A stretch of DNA of 64,000 nucleotides. It comes from Linnemannia hyalina (lineage: Eukaryota; Mortierellomycota; Mortierellomycetes; Mortierellales; Mortierellaceae). How positions within the stretch are numbered: the first letter of the stretch is position 1; the number at the start of each line of letters is the position of its first letter. A program made the translations under genes and the position numbers. The stretch spans positions 3,425,501 through 3,489,500 of the forward strand of contig JAHRHY010000002.1 of assembly GCA_019671135.1 (NCBI GenBank), in the 5' to 3' direction. A model generated the notes under the pieces. It did no database searches. It was not told the origin of the DNA and saw nothing but the letters and a program-made list of their open reading frames with translations. This document shows, piece after piece, positions 12,816-24,270 of this stretch.

Positions 12816-14533
12816 ATGTCCACCACACTCTTAAAATCCACCCGCCTTGCCTCATCCCATTCCTCCATCTCCCGTACCTTCCTTCGCCAAGGCGCACCTG
12901 TCAAGGTACCTTACCCATCTCTCTCTCATACACACACAATGGCCCATTGGTGTGGTACTCTACCTCAGGATTTAAAGCACGCGCTAATTATTTTGTCGTA
13001 TGTACCAAATAGCTCTTACACACGTCGTTGAAGACCCACTACGCATCATCCAGCTCTCCTCCTCCTGCAGAGGGGTTCCTCCCCGGAGTCGCCAACTCTC
13101 AACTGATCAAGCATACCCACCACGATGCCCTCCACAACCCTGAACTCGCCAGTGTCGCCAATGGTAATTGACCACGTTATCACCAACAGCACTCCTTCTG
13201 CCCTGCTACATCTGACTAATACTGTTCTACGTCCTTTTGTTTAATAGGAGAGACAAAAAAGATGAACACGTTCCAGGCTATCAACGACGCGATGAGAATT
13301 GCTCTGGCGACTGACAATACCGCCTGCGTCTTTGGCGAGGATGTTGGTTTTGGAGGTGTCTTCCGTTGCACCATGGGTCTCTCCGAGATGTTTGGTAAGC
13401 CCAGCTTCCAGCGATGTTATCTATGACTGCCGATTAGCCACGCGGATACAATGAACAGAAGCGCTGAAACCACTGTTCTTTGTTCAATGACGAATAGGTC
13501 GCGACAGGGTGTTCAACACCCCGTTGTCGGAGCAGGGAATTGCTGGATTCGGTATTGGTATGGCCGCCATGGGATCGACCGCTATTGCTGAGATCCAATT
13601 TGCCGATTATATCTTCCCCGCCTTTGACCAGGTAAAAATACCTGAACCAGAGTACTGGACCGCAAAACAAGAAGGCATCATCTCGTTGTCCTTGTGTACT
13701 AATTACATTTTCCCTCTCGTACAATAGATTGTGAACGAGGCGGCAAAGTACCGTTACAGATCAGGAGGAGAGTTCAATGTGGGCGGCTTGTGCATCAGGA
13801 CACCCTGTGGAGCGGTTGGACATGGTGGTCATTACCACTCTCAGAGCCCCGAGGCCTACTTCGCTCACACCCCTGGTATCAAGGTTGTTGTTCCCCGCAG
13901 CCCTATCCAAGCCAAGGGTCTCCTCTTGGCCTCAATCCGTGATCGTAACCCCACTATCTTCATGGAGCCCAAGATTCTCTACCGTGCCGCCGGTATGCTC
14001 TTTTTCGTGTTCTTGCAGTGGCATGATGAAGTTGTAATGTTGGGTAAAATATCAGTTCTAACCACCATTCTCTAATATTCGTAACACAAATAGTGGAGAT
14101 GGTGCCTGTAGGAGACTACGAGTTGCCATTGGGCAAAGCTGAGATCTTGACTCAGGGCAAGGACCTCACAATTGTTGGCTGGGGCGCTCAATTGTACGTC
14201 CTCGAAAATGCCATCCAACTCGCGAAAACCAAAATGCCCGGCCTCTCTGTCGAATTGATCGACCTCCGCTCCATCCTCCCCTGGGACGTCGAAACGGTTT
14301 GCAACTCTGTCAACAAGACAGGTCGCCTCCTTATTGCTCATGAGGCTCCCAAGACTCAGGGATTTGCGGCCGAGATTGCGAGCACTGTGATGGAGAGGTG
14401 CTTTTTGAGGCTGGAGGCGCCGATTCAGAGATTGTGCTCTTTTGATACCCCATTCCCGCTTGTGTTTGAGAAGTTCCATGTGCCGGATATGATTCGGTGT
14501 GCGGAGGGCATTGAGCGTGCGATGAAGTTTTGA
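12816..14533 (+). CDS. BCKDHB: 2-oxoisovalerate (branched-chain alpha-ketoacid) dehydrogenase E1 subunit beta, mitochondrial
   Basis: Six exons: 12816-12905, 13013-13163, 13248-13394, 13498-13631, 13728-13992, 14094-14533; 408 residues. With the alpha subunit it forms the thiamine-diphosphate E1 that decarboxylates the ketoacids of Leu, Ile and Val in the mitochondrial matrix. Seen: [14 protein letters not shown] (glutamate about 111 is the expected cofactor-contacting residue), [54 protein letters not shown], and the C-terminal LLIAHEAP and FDTPFP segments. The GGVFRCT and [10 protein letters not shown] wording fits BCKDH rather than pyruvate dehydrogenase beta. The first 30 residues are Ser/Arg/Thr-rich without acids, typical of a mitochondrial presequence. 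Length agrees with the family (about 390). All joins keep frame. Confidence 0.95.
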
Positions 14534-15460
14534 GTGTGTGTGCGGATGAGATCTGCTGAGGATTAAGATACCATTTTATTTGCTGAAGAGAATAATAAAC
14601 CTTTTCATTTGCAGATAACCTTGGCATGATAGATTACGGCTTGAAGTACCTTGCGTGTGTTTAGATCGCAAAAGTGATATTAGCGGTTAAATGGTTCCAT
14701 TCCTCTATCGCTGTCATCCTTCTGCTCGATCAGCGGGCTTCTCTTTATTTTGAAGGACACTTTCAATGGAGAAAAGAAACAAAAGAAACAAAAAAAAAAA
14801 AAAAAAAAGCACAAATGGTCCAAACCAACGGATTCGAACAGCTCCTTCAAATCCATTTTTTTTTCGGAGAGCAGTACTGACTACCAAGTCCCCTTCATGC
14901 TTTCTGCATAATAAGTTCAAAATGAAACGACTCGTGATTTCTGTGTTCTGGAACAGACAGACACCTTTTTGCTTTTGAAGCCTATAGAATGAAGATAGAG
15001 CGAAAGGATGATTCGGTCCGTAGTTTTACTTGATCGTGTTCATTTCAGATCCCGCGGTGCTGTTGTTCCTTGATTCTTCACTGTCTCCTACTTCCATTCA
15101 AAATGACACCCTATGTTTTTTTGTCCGTAAAACGACCCACAGAACGATTCCGCGTTGTGGATGTTGCTTGTTGTGTTGGTTGTTCCCCGTCCAACTCATA
15201 GAGCCCATTATGCCATCACATTTTTATTTCACCAATATGAATGGTGATTACAGTCGGAACCTTTCCTGTTTTTTATTTGAATGTGCGGCAACACTTAACT
15301 TGGTCGTCAATGCAGGGTTACTTTGAACGGTATCTTTGAATCACCTTTGATGTTTTCATTTCCATCTCCATCCCCGTCGTTTATTTACTTTATATGATCA
15401 ATGATGTCGTCTAACTTGAAGACAGAAAAATGTATATTGACGAAAACCAGTTTCCAAGTT
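14534..15460. other. Intergenic DNA downstream of BCKDHB
   Basis: AT-richer non-coding DNA with a poly-A tract near 14790-14808. The likely 3' untranslated region of BCKDHB includes AATAATAAAC at about 14590, a plausible poly(A) signal context. Nothing else seen. Confidence 0.4.
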
Positions 15461-15935
15461 CTCCCGCAGGAGGGCGATCGAGGGCTGCACACGACCGTGG
15501 ACCATGTCCTTCGATTGCATGTGCTAATAAGATAGCCTCATCTTTTGTAAACTTACCACCTCATTTGGTCTTCTCGAGTTGACTTAAAGACGAAGTGTTG
15601 GGTCGTTCACTCCCGCAGGAGGACGATTGAAGGCTGCACGCGGCCGTGGACCATGTTGTTCAATTTTCATGTCCTAATAGGATAGCCTCATCTTTTGTGA
15701 GTTTGCCACCTCATTTAGTCTTCTCGAGTTGATTTGAAGACGAGGTATTGGGTCGTTCTCTCCCACAGGAGGAGGATCGATGGCTGCAAACGGCCGTGGA
15801 TCATTTTTTTTTCGACTGCATGTGTCAGTACGATTTGCAACCTAGGTAAAAATGCCTAGTACGTCATTTTCGGTCATCTTGCCGCCGCACTTGGACTTCC
15901 CAAGTTGATTTAAAGACGTAGGCGTTGAGTCGATC
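15461..15935. repeat. Three imperfect tandem repeats, about 150 bp each
   Basis: Units start with CTCCCGCAGG at 15461, CTCCCGCAGG at 15610 and CTCCCACAGG at 15760, so the period is 149-150 bp. Each unit carries, in the same order, GGCTGCA...CGGCCGTGGA, an ATAGCCTCATC-like segment (copies 1 and 2), a CCACCTCATTTGGTC-like segment and a conserved inverted repeat (GTCTTC, spacer, GAAGAC or AAAGAC). Copy 3 is the most diverged. No supported frame runs through the repeats. Confidence 0.9.
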
Positions 15936-15956
15936 TTGTAATGTCATTTTTCTAGG

Positions 15957-16223
15957 ATTCTTAGAAGCGAAGACGAGATCTTTGAGGTTTTGAAAGAGTT
16001 ATATGGATTACTCTTGGTCAACACACAATATACCCCTCTTTGGGTTATGTGGGACGATTCTGCGAGCCCGAAGGCTGCTATCTTGAGTTGCATGCCCCTT
16101 TTTCCTTTTTCAGAGCTAGAATGGCAGATGTTTAAGGCATCCACTGAAGCAGGAGCGAGGGCGATCATTGACCTCGAGGATATCCTTTGTCGATGGCGAC
16201 ATCCTCTAGATAATTTGTTATAG
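15957..16223 (+). pseudogene. Orphan coding exon or gene remnant, function unknown
   Basis: After an acceptor-like TTTTCTAG at about 15950-15956 an open frame of about 88 codons runs to TAG at 16221-16223. It has the mixed composition of real protein (ILRSEDEIFEVLKELYG near its start, WVMWDDSASPKAAIL in the middle, LEDILCRWRHPLDNLL at the end) rather than low complexity. I recognise no family and find no upstream exon; the three tandem repeats lie immediately before it. Most likely the last exon of a decayed gene. Confidence 0.35.
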
Positions 16224-16611
16224 GATTTGGCCGTTTTCTTTTATCTCACTTGGACCTTTTCAACCATTGGATAAGCTCATTGACTTTTAGCAAAAAATAA
16301 TATCCACGGATGTCTACACAGCGCCCCTTTTTCGATTGTGTGCCCTGATGGGTCTATTGTTCTTTTTTTTTTTCTTCCTCGGAAGTTGCCATGCTTTTGG
16401 AAAAAAAAAAAAAAAAAAAAAAAATGACAGTAAGCAACTTGGTTCAGACTTTAAACATTCATGGTGAAGTGATGGATTGAAAGGGCATGTCGAAGGCTGT
16501 AGGAAGATGAGGTGAGGTGAGGTGGAGAGAAGAAAGTCATTGTAACGAAACACAGATAACGGCGTGAAGGGGAGTTGAAAATTCATGTGTCTAGTCAAAG
16601 TGGGGGGGCAG
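16224..16611. other. Intergenic DNA between the orphan exon and the MAPKK stop codon
   Basis: Contains a poly-T run near 16362-16374 and a poly-A run near 16399-16424. Probably the 3' flank of the MAPKK gene. Nothing else seen. Confidence 0.4.
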
Positions 16612-19600
16612 TCATGCAAAAGAGATACCATTACCTTTCTCTCGTGCACTCTTCAAGTCTTTCTCAACCAATCCAATAAGCTCTTTTTTTCCCACCGACA
16701 TTCTCGCGATCGCCTCTTCGCCCAATTCTGAATCATGTCCCTGAATTAAGGAAAACGGAAGATAAAAACACTATTCCAACGACACCGAGTTGAACCGTCT
16801 GTTTTTCAGGATATATTTCGCACAGTCACCCCCAACACGAGCTACCCATCCCTCATCCTCCACCTCACAACCCACACTCACACCAGTGACACCACCCAAT
16901 GTAAAAAAAATCGGCATCAAGATTTATTTTTCATGTCGAGTGAAATCATAAGCGTCGCGAAAAAAAAGAAAAGGTGGCGGTCGGTCTGCGTATTTTTTTT
17001 GGTGTGGGTGTGTATATATATGATAGTTCCTGAAGTGTATCCTGTAGGCGTGTGTTTTCCAATGGACTATTTGACCAGATGGCTGACCCAGTGTTCCATG
17101 TCCACTTTTTCCCTCTCTGCACGACGGTAGTATGGATGTTGCTATTGTTCAAAAGATGTTTGTGCAGCACAAGGAGGTCAGAAAAAGGGAGGCAAGAGAT
17201 TGGAGTATGAGAATCATGTGCTGTCCTGAACAATGCGAAGCAATAGGGCTGATCGGGGAACAAGTAACTTACAGCCAAGTTATCAGGCGATGGTCTTTGA
17301 TCTACGCTCTTGGTCAAGCTATCAACGTCAAACACAGTAAAAGAGAATGCGCCGGGGAAAAGAGGTCAATTGTCCGCCCAAAAAGGTTCCTGCTCATTTT
17401 TTTAGCACTGTAACACAAACTGAGTAGATCGATTCCAGTCCTGTCGATCCCTAGTTATAGCGTAGCGTAGTCGACAGAAAAACATGGCCCAGACTCCACA
17501 TTCAGATCCAAATCCTGTTCTCCGAGAAAAAAAAGCGACTTACCAAATGTCAACAAAGTTGCAGAAATCCTCTGGGAAGTCTCGACGGGGAAGCGTAGGA
17601 AGGGGCTCGTTAACAATGTGCTGAAGCAACTCCAGAACAGTCAGCGATCTGCATTCGGCGTCCAGAGGGAACCGTCCAAGCGCCAACTCCATGAGTGTGA
17701 TACCTAGTGACCACACATCCGACTGCACTCCGTAGTTCCATCCTCGAATTCTCTCAGGCTATTGCGGCAAAAAAAAAAAAAAAAAAAAAAAAAAAGTGGG
17801 TATGATAAGCACGCAAATTAAACGAGGGGAGATAATGAAGAACAGGAAAGGGGTAGGAAACAGAAGGGGAGAGGGAAATGAAAAGAAGGAAAATGAGGCC
17901 GGACCCAAAGCGTAATATATCAGAAATAAAATAGCAATAGAAAAATAAGAGCCGTTAGTTCAAGATCCGAAGAAAAAACAGTGGGCAAATGACCAACTCC
18001 ATAAACGCCCTCCTTTCTCTCTCTCGATCCATTGAAACCCGTTTTGTCTTTTGTGTGTATGCCACAAGGGTACATATCCAGCAATTATTGCAATAACAAC
18101 GTTGCAAAAAGAAAGTGCGAAGGTGGAGGTTCCATTGAAAAAGGAACGAGACGTACCGACATGTAGTTGCTGGTTCCGACAAAGGTGTTGGCGATCGAGT
18201 TCACAAGTTGCCCAGAGACTCCAAAGTCACAGATCTTGACCAGTCCTGCAGAGTTGATAAGGATATTGGATGGCTTGAGATCTAGTTTTGCGTAGAAAAG
18301 AAATGAAGATGGGTCAATGAGTGAAAATATGGGTTGAAAAAGAGAAGCCTATTCCCCATTGAACGAGTTCTGATTGGTTCCTCGTAGTACTCTCATCCTC
18401 CATCATCCTGCAACTGGCTTTAACAGAAAAGTCCGGATCCTTTGGGAAACACAATGTGAGAGTCGAGGCATACCTCTGTGGACAATCTTGTGGTTTGTGT
18501 AGAGGTAGTTTAGTCCCTTGAGCACAGAGACCGTGATGAGTCCAATGACATCCATGGGGAATGCTCCATTCTTTGCACAAATACCATCCAGTGATCTACA
18601 CAACAGTGGATACATATGCAAAAAGGTTGGATTAGCTTGATGTTCCTCTCACGTTGATCTCGGATAACGGCACTTCTGGCAGCTCTGGTACCAGTTATCG
18701 ATAGTTCCTGAACGAGGTAGTTCCTGGTACAACCCATGTTCGTCATCAGTCAATTCAGTCTGTCCAAGCCCAGATCCTGTCGTTGAGTTGTCTATTGTCC
18801 GTCTTTGGCAGAGTATTGGTGATGATAGTAACAAAGCTCCCGCATGAATCCTGTCCAAATTTGTATAATGCTTTCTGTCTGACCAAATCCAGGGCAAGAG
18901 GCGAAGGCGAGATAAAGGAGAAAGGCGGTTCGAAGCAGTAGTAGCAATAGAGATATAGTGGAGACGAACTGGAAGAACAAGGCCAAGTGACAACCACTTA
19001 CCCGACATCCATAATCTCCATGCAGTAAGAAATCTCGCTTTCGTGCAAAAACGCGCCGTAGAAGGAGACGATATTGGGGTGATTGCAGTCGTGCATGATC
19101 TGGAGCTCACGCAGAATCTGCTTCCTGACCGCAGGTTGAGCGTCAATATGAATGACCTAGCAAGAAGCAATTGAACGAGTTGTGTGTGTTAGACGAGGTG
19201 TTTTGTTATGAGGACAGAAGACAAAGAAGCCTGGTGTTGCTGGCGCTGTTGTTGGTTCCTGCTGGGTGCTGTTGGCTGTTGTGAGCGCAGACAACAAAGC
19301 AAAAAAGGGTGGAAAGCAACTCATCCGTATCCTTATGAAAAGATATCGTCGACAGTTTGGTTTGTTTCCTTTCAAAGGAAGGAGAGTAAAGGAGAGGAAA
19401 GGCAGCGACAGGAAATAGAACGAAGAGAATAGAAAACGAGGTCTGTCGAAGGAAGGAAGGAAGGAAGGAGAAGGGAAAGGGGAGGGAAGGGTGAATGCAG
19501 ACCACAGACAACAGTTGCAACCAATAAGAACCAATTGAAGCATAGGAAAGAAAGAAAAAAAAGGGAAAGAAGCAAAGCAAGCGACATGCCAAAGGCAAAT

Positions 19601-19995
19601 GCAAAAGGCCTAAGAGTGGCAAGACACAGCAAAATAGCCCAACCATCGTCCATCACCCATCAACCCAACAACAACAAAGCAAACAAACAAGAACACAAGT
19701 TTACCTTGCGAGCCATGATGGATTTGGTGGGGAGATGCATCACGCGACTGACGGTGCCTCCGTTACCAGCACCGAGCTCCGAGATGGTCTGGAGGTCCTC
19801 TGACCTGAGATCGAGCTTGAACTCGACGCCGAGTTCGAGGTCCGGCAGAGGTTCGCGGCGGGCGCTGCCCTGGCCGCCGATGGGCAGGTTGTGCAGATGG
19901 GCACTTCCACCGGGAGGGGCATTCTCGTTGGCGGCCTCGTCCAGGGCCAGGTTCTTGAAGTTTCTCTTTTTGCGGATGGTTCCTGGTGAGATCAT
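16612..19995 (-). CDS. MAP kinase kinase, STE7/FUZ7 type
   Basis: Seven exons: 19995-19705, 19156-19002, 18595-18474, 18281-18157, 17758-17544, 17318-17273 and 16740-16612; 360 residues, the usual MEK length. Seen: glycine loop GAGNGGTV (75-82), lysine in MARK (97), HRDLKPSN (188-195), DFG (208-210), activation segment with S218 and T222 spaced S-x3-T, then GTSNYMSPERI. These positions coincide with human MEK1 K97, S218 and S222. Residues 8-18 ([11 protein letters not shown]) form a basic-plus-hydrophobic MAPK docking site very like that of yeast Ste7. It would phosphorylate a Fus3/Kss1-type MAPK in a mating or filamentation cascade; this is inferred. Exon 6 is only 46 nt but restores subdomain XI ([16 protein letters not shown]). 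The last exon rests on frame and splice signals alone. Some in-frame sequence lies upstream of the chosen Met but is low-complexity promoter-like. Confidence 0.85.
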
Positions 19996-20802
19996 GATCG
20001 TTAGAGGGTGAGGGGAGTAGGGTTTAGAGAAGGGGGTGTAAGGAGTGAGTGGGTGAGTGAGGGAGATAAAGAGAGTCAGCGGATGCGATGGCAAGAGGAG
20101 GGAGAAGTGAGTGGTGTACAAGGAATGAGTGAAGTGTGAGTGCTATGAAAAGAAAGAGAAGAGAAGGGAAGGGGGGATGATGAACATAGGAGAGGGGATG
20201 ATGGAAAGAGAAGGAAAAGAAAAGAAACAAGATGATGAGACGACAAAGAGGAACAGTTGAAATTCATTTATGATATGTCTATTCTTTCTTTTGAACCCCT
20301 TTCATCAGTTGGACCTGGCCTTCCTTCCCTTCTTCCTCTTCTTCTCGGTCTGTGTTTGCCTTGTGCACCTCGTATGCTTTGTCTCTCTCAATCTCTCCGT
20401 GCCCTGGCTGGAAGACTGAAGCTGACTGAACGGCTCTCGTTTGTAATCCTTTGTTGTTTGCCTTATGCCTTTCGTACCTGTGTCTTTCTTTTGCCTTGCC
20501 TGAATCCATCCTTGACGCCCACTCTCTTGCTCTTATTTCACCCACAAAAAAGAAAGTGCTCTCACACAGCAAACAGCACTCTCATTCACAACACACCACC
20601 AAAACACACCTCCTCCTGTTGCCTCCCACCCACACACATCACTACGCTGTGCTAACCTCGCACTGCCTTCTTTCAGGGTCTAATCACAGCTAAGCAACAA
20701 CACACTAGGCTCCTTGTTGAACAAAAAAGAAAAACGTCTTTGACGACGCTGTACCTTCTTTTTTTTTAATAAAGTGCTGAATTAACTTCAAACACCACTG
20801 GT
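19996..20802. promoter_or_regulatory. MAPKK promoter and eIF3b 3' flank
   Basis: About 0.8 kb. The part next to the MAPKK start is purine-rich on the plus strand (pyrimidine-rich on the transcribed sense strand). A T-run followed by AATAAAG at 20766-20774 on the plus strand lies just past the eIF3b stop. No gene seen. Confidence 0.4.
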
Positions 20803-23487
20803 TTAAGCGACGATCTCCTCCTTCTCGTCAATGACCTCCTCAATCCACTCATCAACCTCCTCAGCTTCCTCATCGTCAGCAGGGGCTGCAGCAACTTGCT
20901 GGCCGGCAGCAGCGCGGTCGCTGGCCAAGTCAGCCTCAACACGCTTGCGCCAGTCGGCCCACTCCTGCAACAAGGTACGGCGACGCTGGCGCTCGGCAGA
21001 CGAGACGAGCGACGAAGACTCCATATCCTGCTCGTCGAAACGGCTGCTGTACTCGCGCAAGTTCTTGCGGATGTTCTTGATCTGGTCCTTCGACAACAGA
21101 GTCTTGGGGCGGGGGCGCCACACCAACTGCTTGAATTTCTCCAAGTTCTCTTTGTACAACATCTGTCCCTTGAAGTCCCAGATCTGGTATCCATTCTCCA
21201 TAGTGTGTCTCCAGACAGAGGCGCTGGTGGCAATAAAGCGACCTGAGGGGTCCCACTCAATGTCAGTGACACCATAGTGCTCACCAGACGACAATAACTG
21301 CAAGTAGGCAGCAGGGTCCTTCTCGCCACCAGTGGGGACCTTGGCAGCAGCAGACTCGAGGGGCTCAAAATCAAGATCGTAGAACTCGAGGTCCCAGACA
21401 GTCTGCGAGCGGAGGGTGGCCAAGACGACGTTACGGCCCTTGGGCGACCAGAAGATGGTGTTGCAGGACTTGCCGGCCAAAGTTTTGATGACCTTGAACG
21501 ACTGGAGGGTATCCTTGCCCTTGCCCTTGTCCAAGTAGTAGAAGCTGGCAGAGGTCTTCAAGGTGGTCGAGCCAGGGGTGGCAGAGGTAAAGTTGGGGTC
21601 GCTGGTGGTGATGACAGCGAAACGTTCGCCCTTGGGCTCCCAAGCGAAGGCCAAGATCGACTCCTTGACCTCAACAACCTCAACGGGAATATCCTTCTCG
21701 CGGACACGGAAGATCTCGAGGTTGGAGTAGGTGACCTTCTTGTTCTTGGTGTGGCGGTCGACCTTGACGCACAAGAAGTCGCCCTGGTTCTGCCAGTGAA
21801 GCTTGCAGTCGTTGACGTTGAACAAGTTCTTGGTGCGAATAATATCCAGGTTGGGAATGTTGAGAAGAGTGACACGGGCAGGCTGGTTGTCGACCTCAGG
21901 AGTCCAGTAGGCGAGCATGTCATCCTTAGGCTTGCCAGACTTATCAGCGCCAGCAGAGGGAGCCCACTCGAAATCAACGACGCCGTCAATCTTGATCGAC
22001 TTCTTGTTCAAAAGACCCATGCTGGGTGCCTCGTAGACCGAGATCTGGGATCCGGGGGTGACGCGGGCAAAGTAGCGCTCGCTGGGCGACCACTTGAAGA
22101 CGGGCCATGAGACAGTCGAGCGAGCGTTGGGAGCCTGGGGGGCGAGCGAGGGGAAGGTACGGAGAAGAGCTCCAGACTTGACATCCCAAATGACGATCTG
22201 GTTGCCCTCATCTTCGGGACCAAAGGGTCCGTCGTTGTTCTCCTCGGGAACGACGATGGGTTCGTTGCTCCAGGTGACAAGGAAACGCTCGTTGGGGGAG
22301 TAGTCGATCAGCTTGACACCGGGGTGAACAAAACGAATAATCTTCTTCCATGACTCGCCTCCCCAGAGGGCGACACCCTGGGCGTGGAAAGTGGTGAGGT
22401 ACGATCCGAGAGGAGACCACTGAACGTAGGTCTCGGTCCAGTGAGGCTTGTTGTGGGCAATCTGGGGCTGTTCCTTCTGCATGTTCCAGAGAACCTGAAC
22501 CTCGTTGTGGCGGTAGATGACCATTTGATCGCGACCCATCTCATCAGCCAACCAGGACTTAAGATGCTCCTATTTGTTTTTATATGAGCAATGCGCCAAC
22601 ATGTGTTGGTAAACATTTTCTTTGCCTTGCATGCAACAGTACCAATTGATCGCGTCGCGTCTGAATACAAGTATTGGTGTACCTTCTCGATGAATTCCTC
22701 CTCGGCGGGAGCGTGGAACTCCTCCTCGACGGCCGAGTACTTCTCGACGTCGGTGAAGCGGTTGACAGCCAAGGTGTGAGACTTGTCCATCTTGAAGCCG
22801 TCAATCAACTTGACAGCCAAAGTGGCCTGCTCCGCATTCTCGAACTCAATGAACATGAATCTATTTGGCGATAGGATATAGGCGACAAGTTTGGTGTGAG
22901 CTGTTTTGTTGTAGTTGATAGTTCCCTGGGTTGTGCTGTCGTGGGGTCCTGGGCTAGGCGCGAGGGCGATCGTGGTTGTTGCGGCGCAGAAAATGGAAAT
23001 AAAAAAGGCGGCAGTCGATAATATACTCCTTGAATGCGGCTCAGTCAAGATGGCGCAGTCAATATGGCTCAGTCAATGCCACCTTCAAAGCCTGTCCGAG
23101 TCAAGTCCATATTCTGTCCAGTTCCGGTCATCTGCAATCGAGAGTCTGCTCCTGCCCAGTTACAGCTCCAGTTCCAGTCCTTGTAACATCAACGAAGCCA
23201 AAACCAAACCAAAAAGTAGCGTACCCCTTGCTCATAAGCTTGCCCTTCTCATTGACAGCCTTGGGCATTGTAAAGTGCTTATCACGGATCTCTCCCACGT
23301 TCTTAAAGATCTTTCTCAGGAACTGGATCAGCTTCTCCTCCTTGGTCTCGTCGACCAGGGGGATGTTGTCGACGACGACGATGTTGTCGAACCCTTCCTC
23401 GAACGAGAGCTGGTAACGCTCCTCAATGTCCGAGAAGTCAATGTCTTCCTCGTTGTCGGGGATGTTGTTGATATCGAACCGTGCCAT
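20803..23487 (-). CDS. PRT1: Eukaryotic translation initiation factor 3 subunit b
   Basis: Exons 23487-23225, 22860-22683 and 22569-20803; 735 residues, close to yeast Prt1 (763). eIF3b is the core scaffold of eIF3 on the 40S ribosome. Seen: an acidic N terminus, an RRM at about 38-125 (DNIVVVDNIP, the KGFMFIEFENAEQA strand, FTDVEKY), then EMGRDQMVIYRHNEVQVLWN leading into the nine-bladed propeller with WTETYVQWSPLG, VTWSNEPI, IVIWDVKSG, FKWSPSERYFAR and GVTDIEWDPSGRFIAT, and finally the LLQEWADWRKRVE helix and acidic C-terminal tail used for eIF3 partner contacts. Intron 1 cuts the RRM between its second and third beta strands. Frame closes across both introns. The start is the first Met, followed by the conserved acidic tract. 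Confidence 0.95.
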
Positions 23488-24270
23488 GGTTTGGTTATAG
23501 TGTGTGATGGCGGTAGGGTAAAGGGGTTAGAGGCGAAAAAGGTGTAAAGGTTGGATTAGGTGGAGCGAAAGTGAAGGATTCAAATCTATGTGATGGCCCT
23601 GGCTCTTTGTTCGAAAAAAATAATAAAAAATTATGGGCGACAATGGACGCCACAATTACGTCACCGAAGCAACATATCATAGCATCCACTGCGTCCTACC
23701 AACATTAAACCATGCCTACTTTTGGTGAAAGAGGAAGACGGAGGTTGATATTGATAACTCACAAGATGGAATTGCCACCACTCAGACAGAGTGATGGCAT
23801 CGAAAAAAATGGGCACACTCAAAAAGCGACAGCTATGCCATCCTTGTAGGCTTGTCGAAAGGACTCTATTGGTTCAACAGCCAATCAGGGTGTGCAAAGA
23901 AAGGAACGACGCTATTGTGGGAACGAAGGAAACAAAAAAGGGGCGCAGAAGCAAATAGCAGCAAACAACCTCGTACACAAAGCCCGTAGCGAACAAAGCT
24001 ACATGGACAAAGAAACGTAACATTCAGAAAGCTACCAAGTGGTTGCAGTGGTTGTCACCGTTTGTACAACAAGGTGAGGGGGAATCAACATAGCGAACTT
24101 AGTTGCTTGCAAAAAGTGAATGATTTTCCCTCCCTCTCTCTCTGACAACGCTCATAACCTTCACTTTCCTTCTCTTTTCTTCTCTTCTCCTTTCTTCCCT
24201 TCTCTTCACTTCTTTTCACTTCACTTTTCTTCACTCCTCTTCTCTTCTCTTGTCTTCAATCCTCTTCGAT
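23488..24270. promoter_or_regulatory. Divergent intergenic region upstream of eIF3b
   Basis: About 0.8 kb between the eIF3b start (minus) and the first recognisable exon of kinase relic 1 (plus). A TTCTCTTC-type pyrimidine tract at 24130-24265 resembles a leader for the plus-strand relic. No other feature seen. Confidence 0.4.

Noticed and set aside
12816..14533. Pyruvate dehydrogenase E1 beta
   Set aside because: Sequence wording ([33 protein letters not shown]) matches the branched-chain enzyme better.
15461..15935. CRISPR-like array
   Set aside because: Three long diverged tandem units with no short-repeat/spacer alternation, in a eukaryotic genome.
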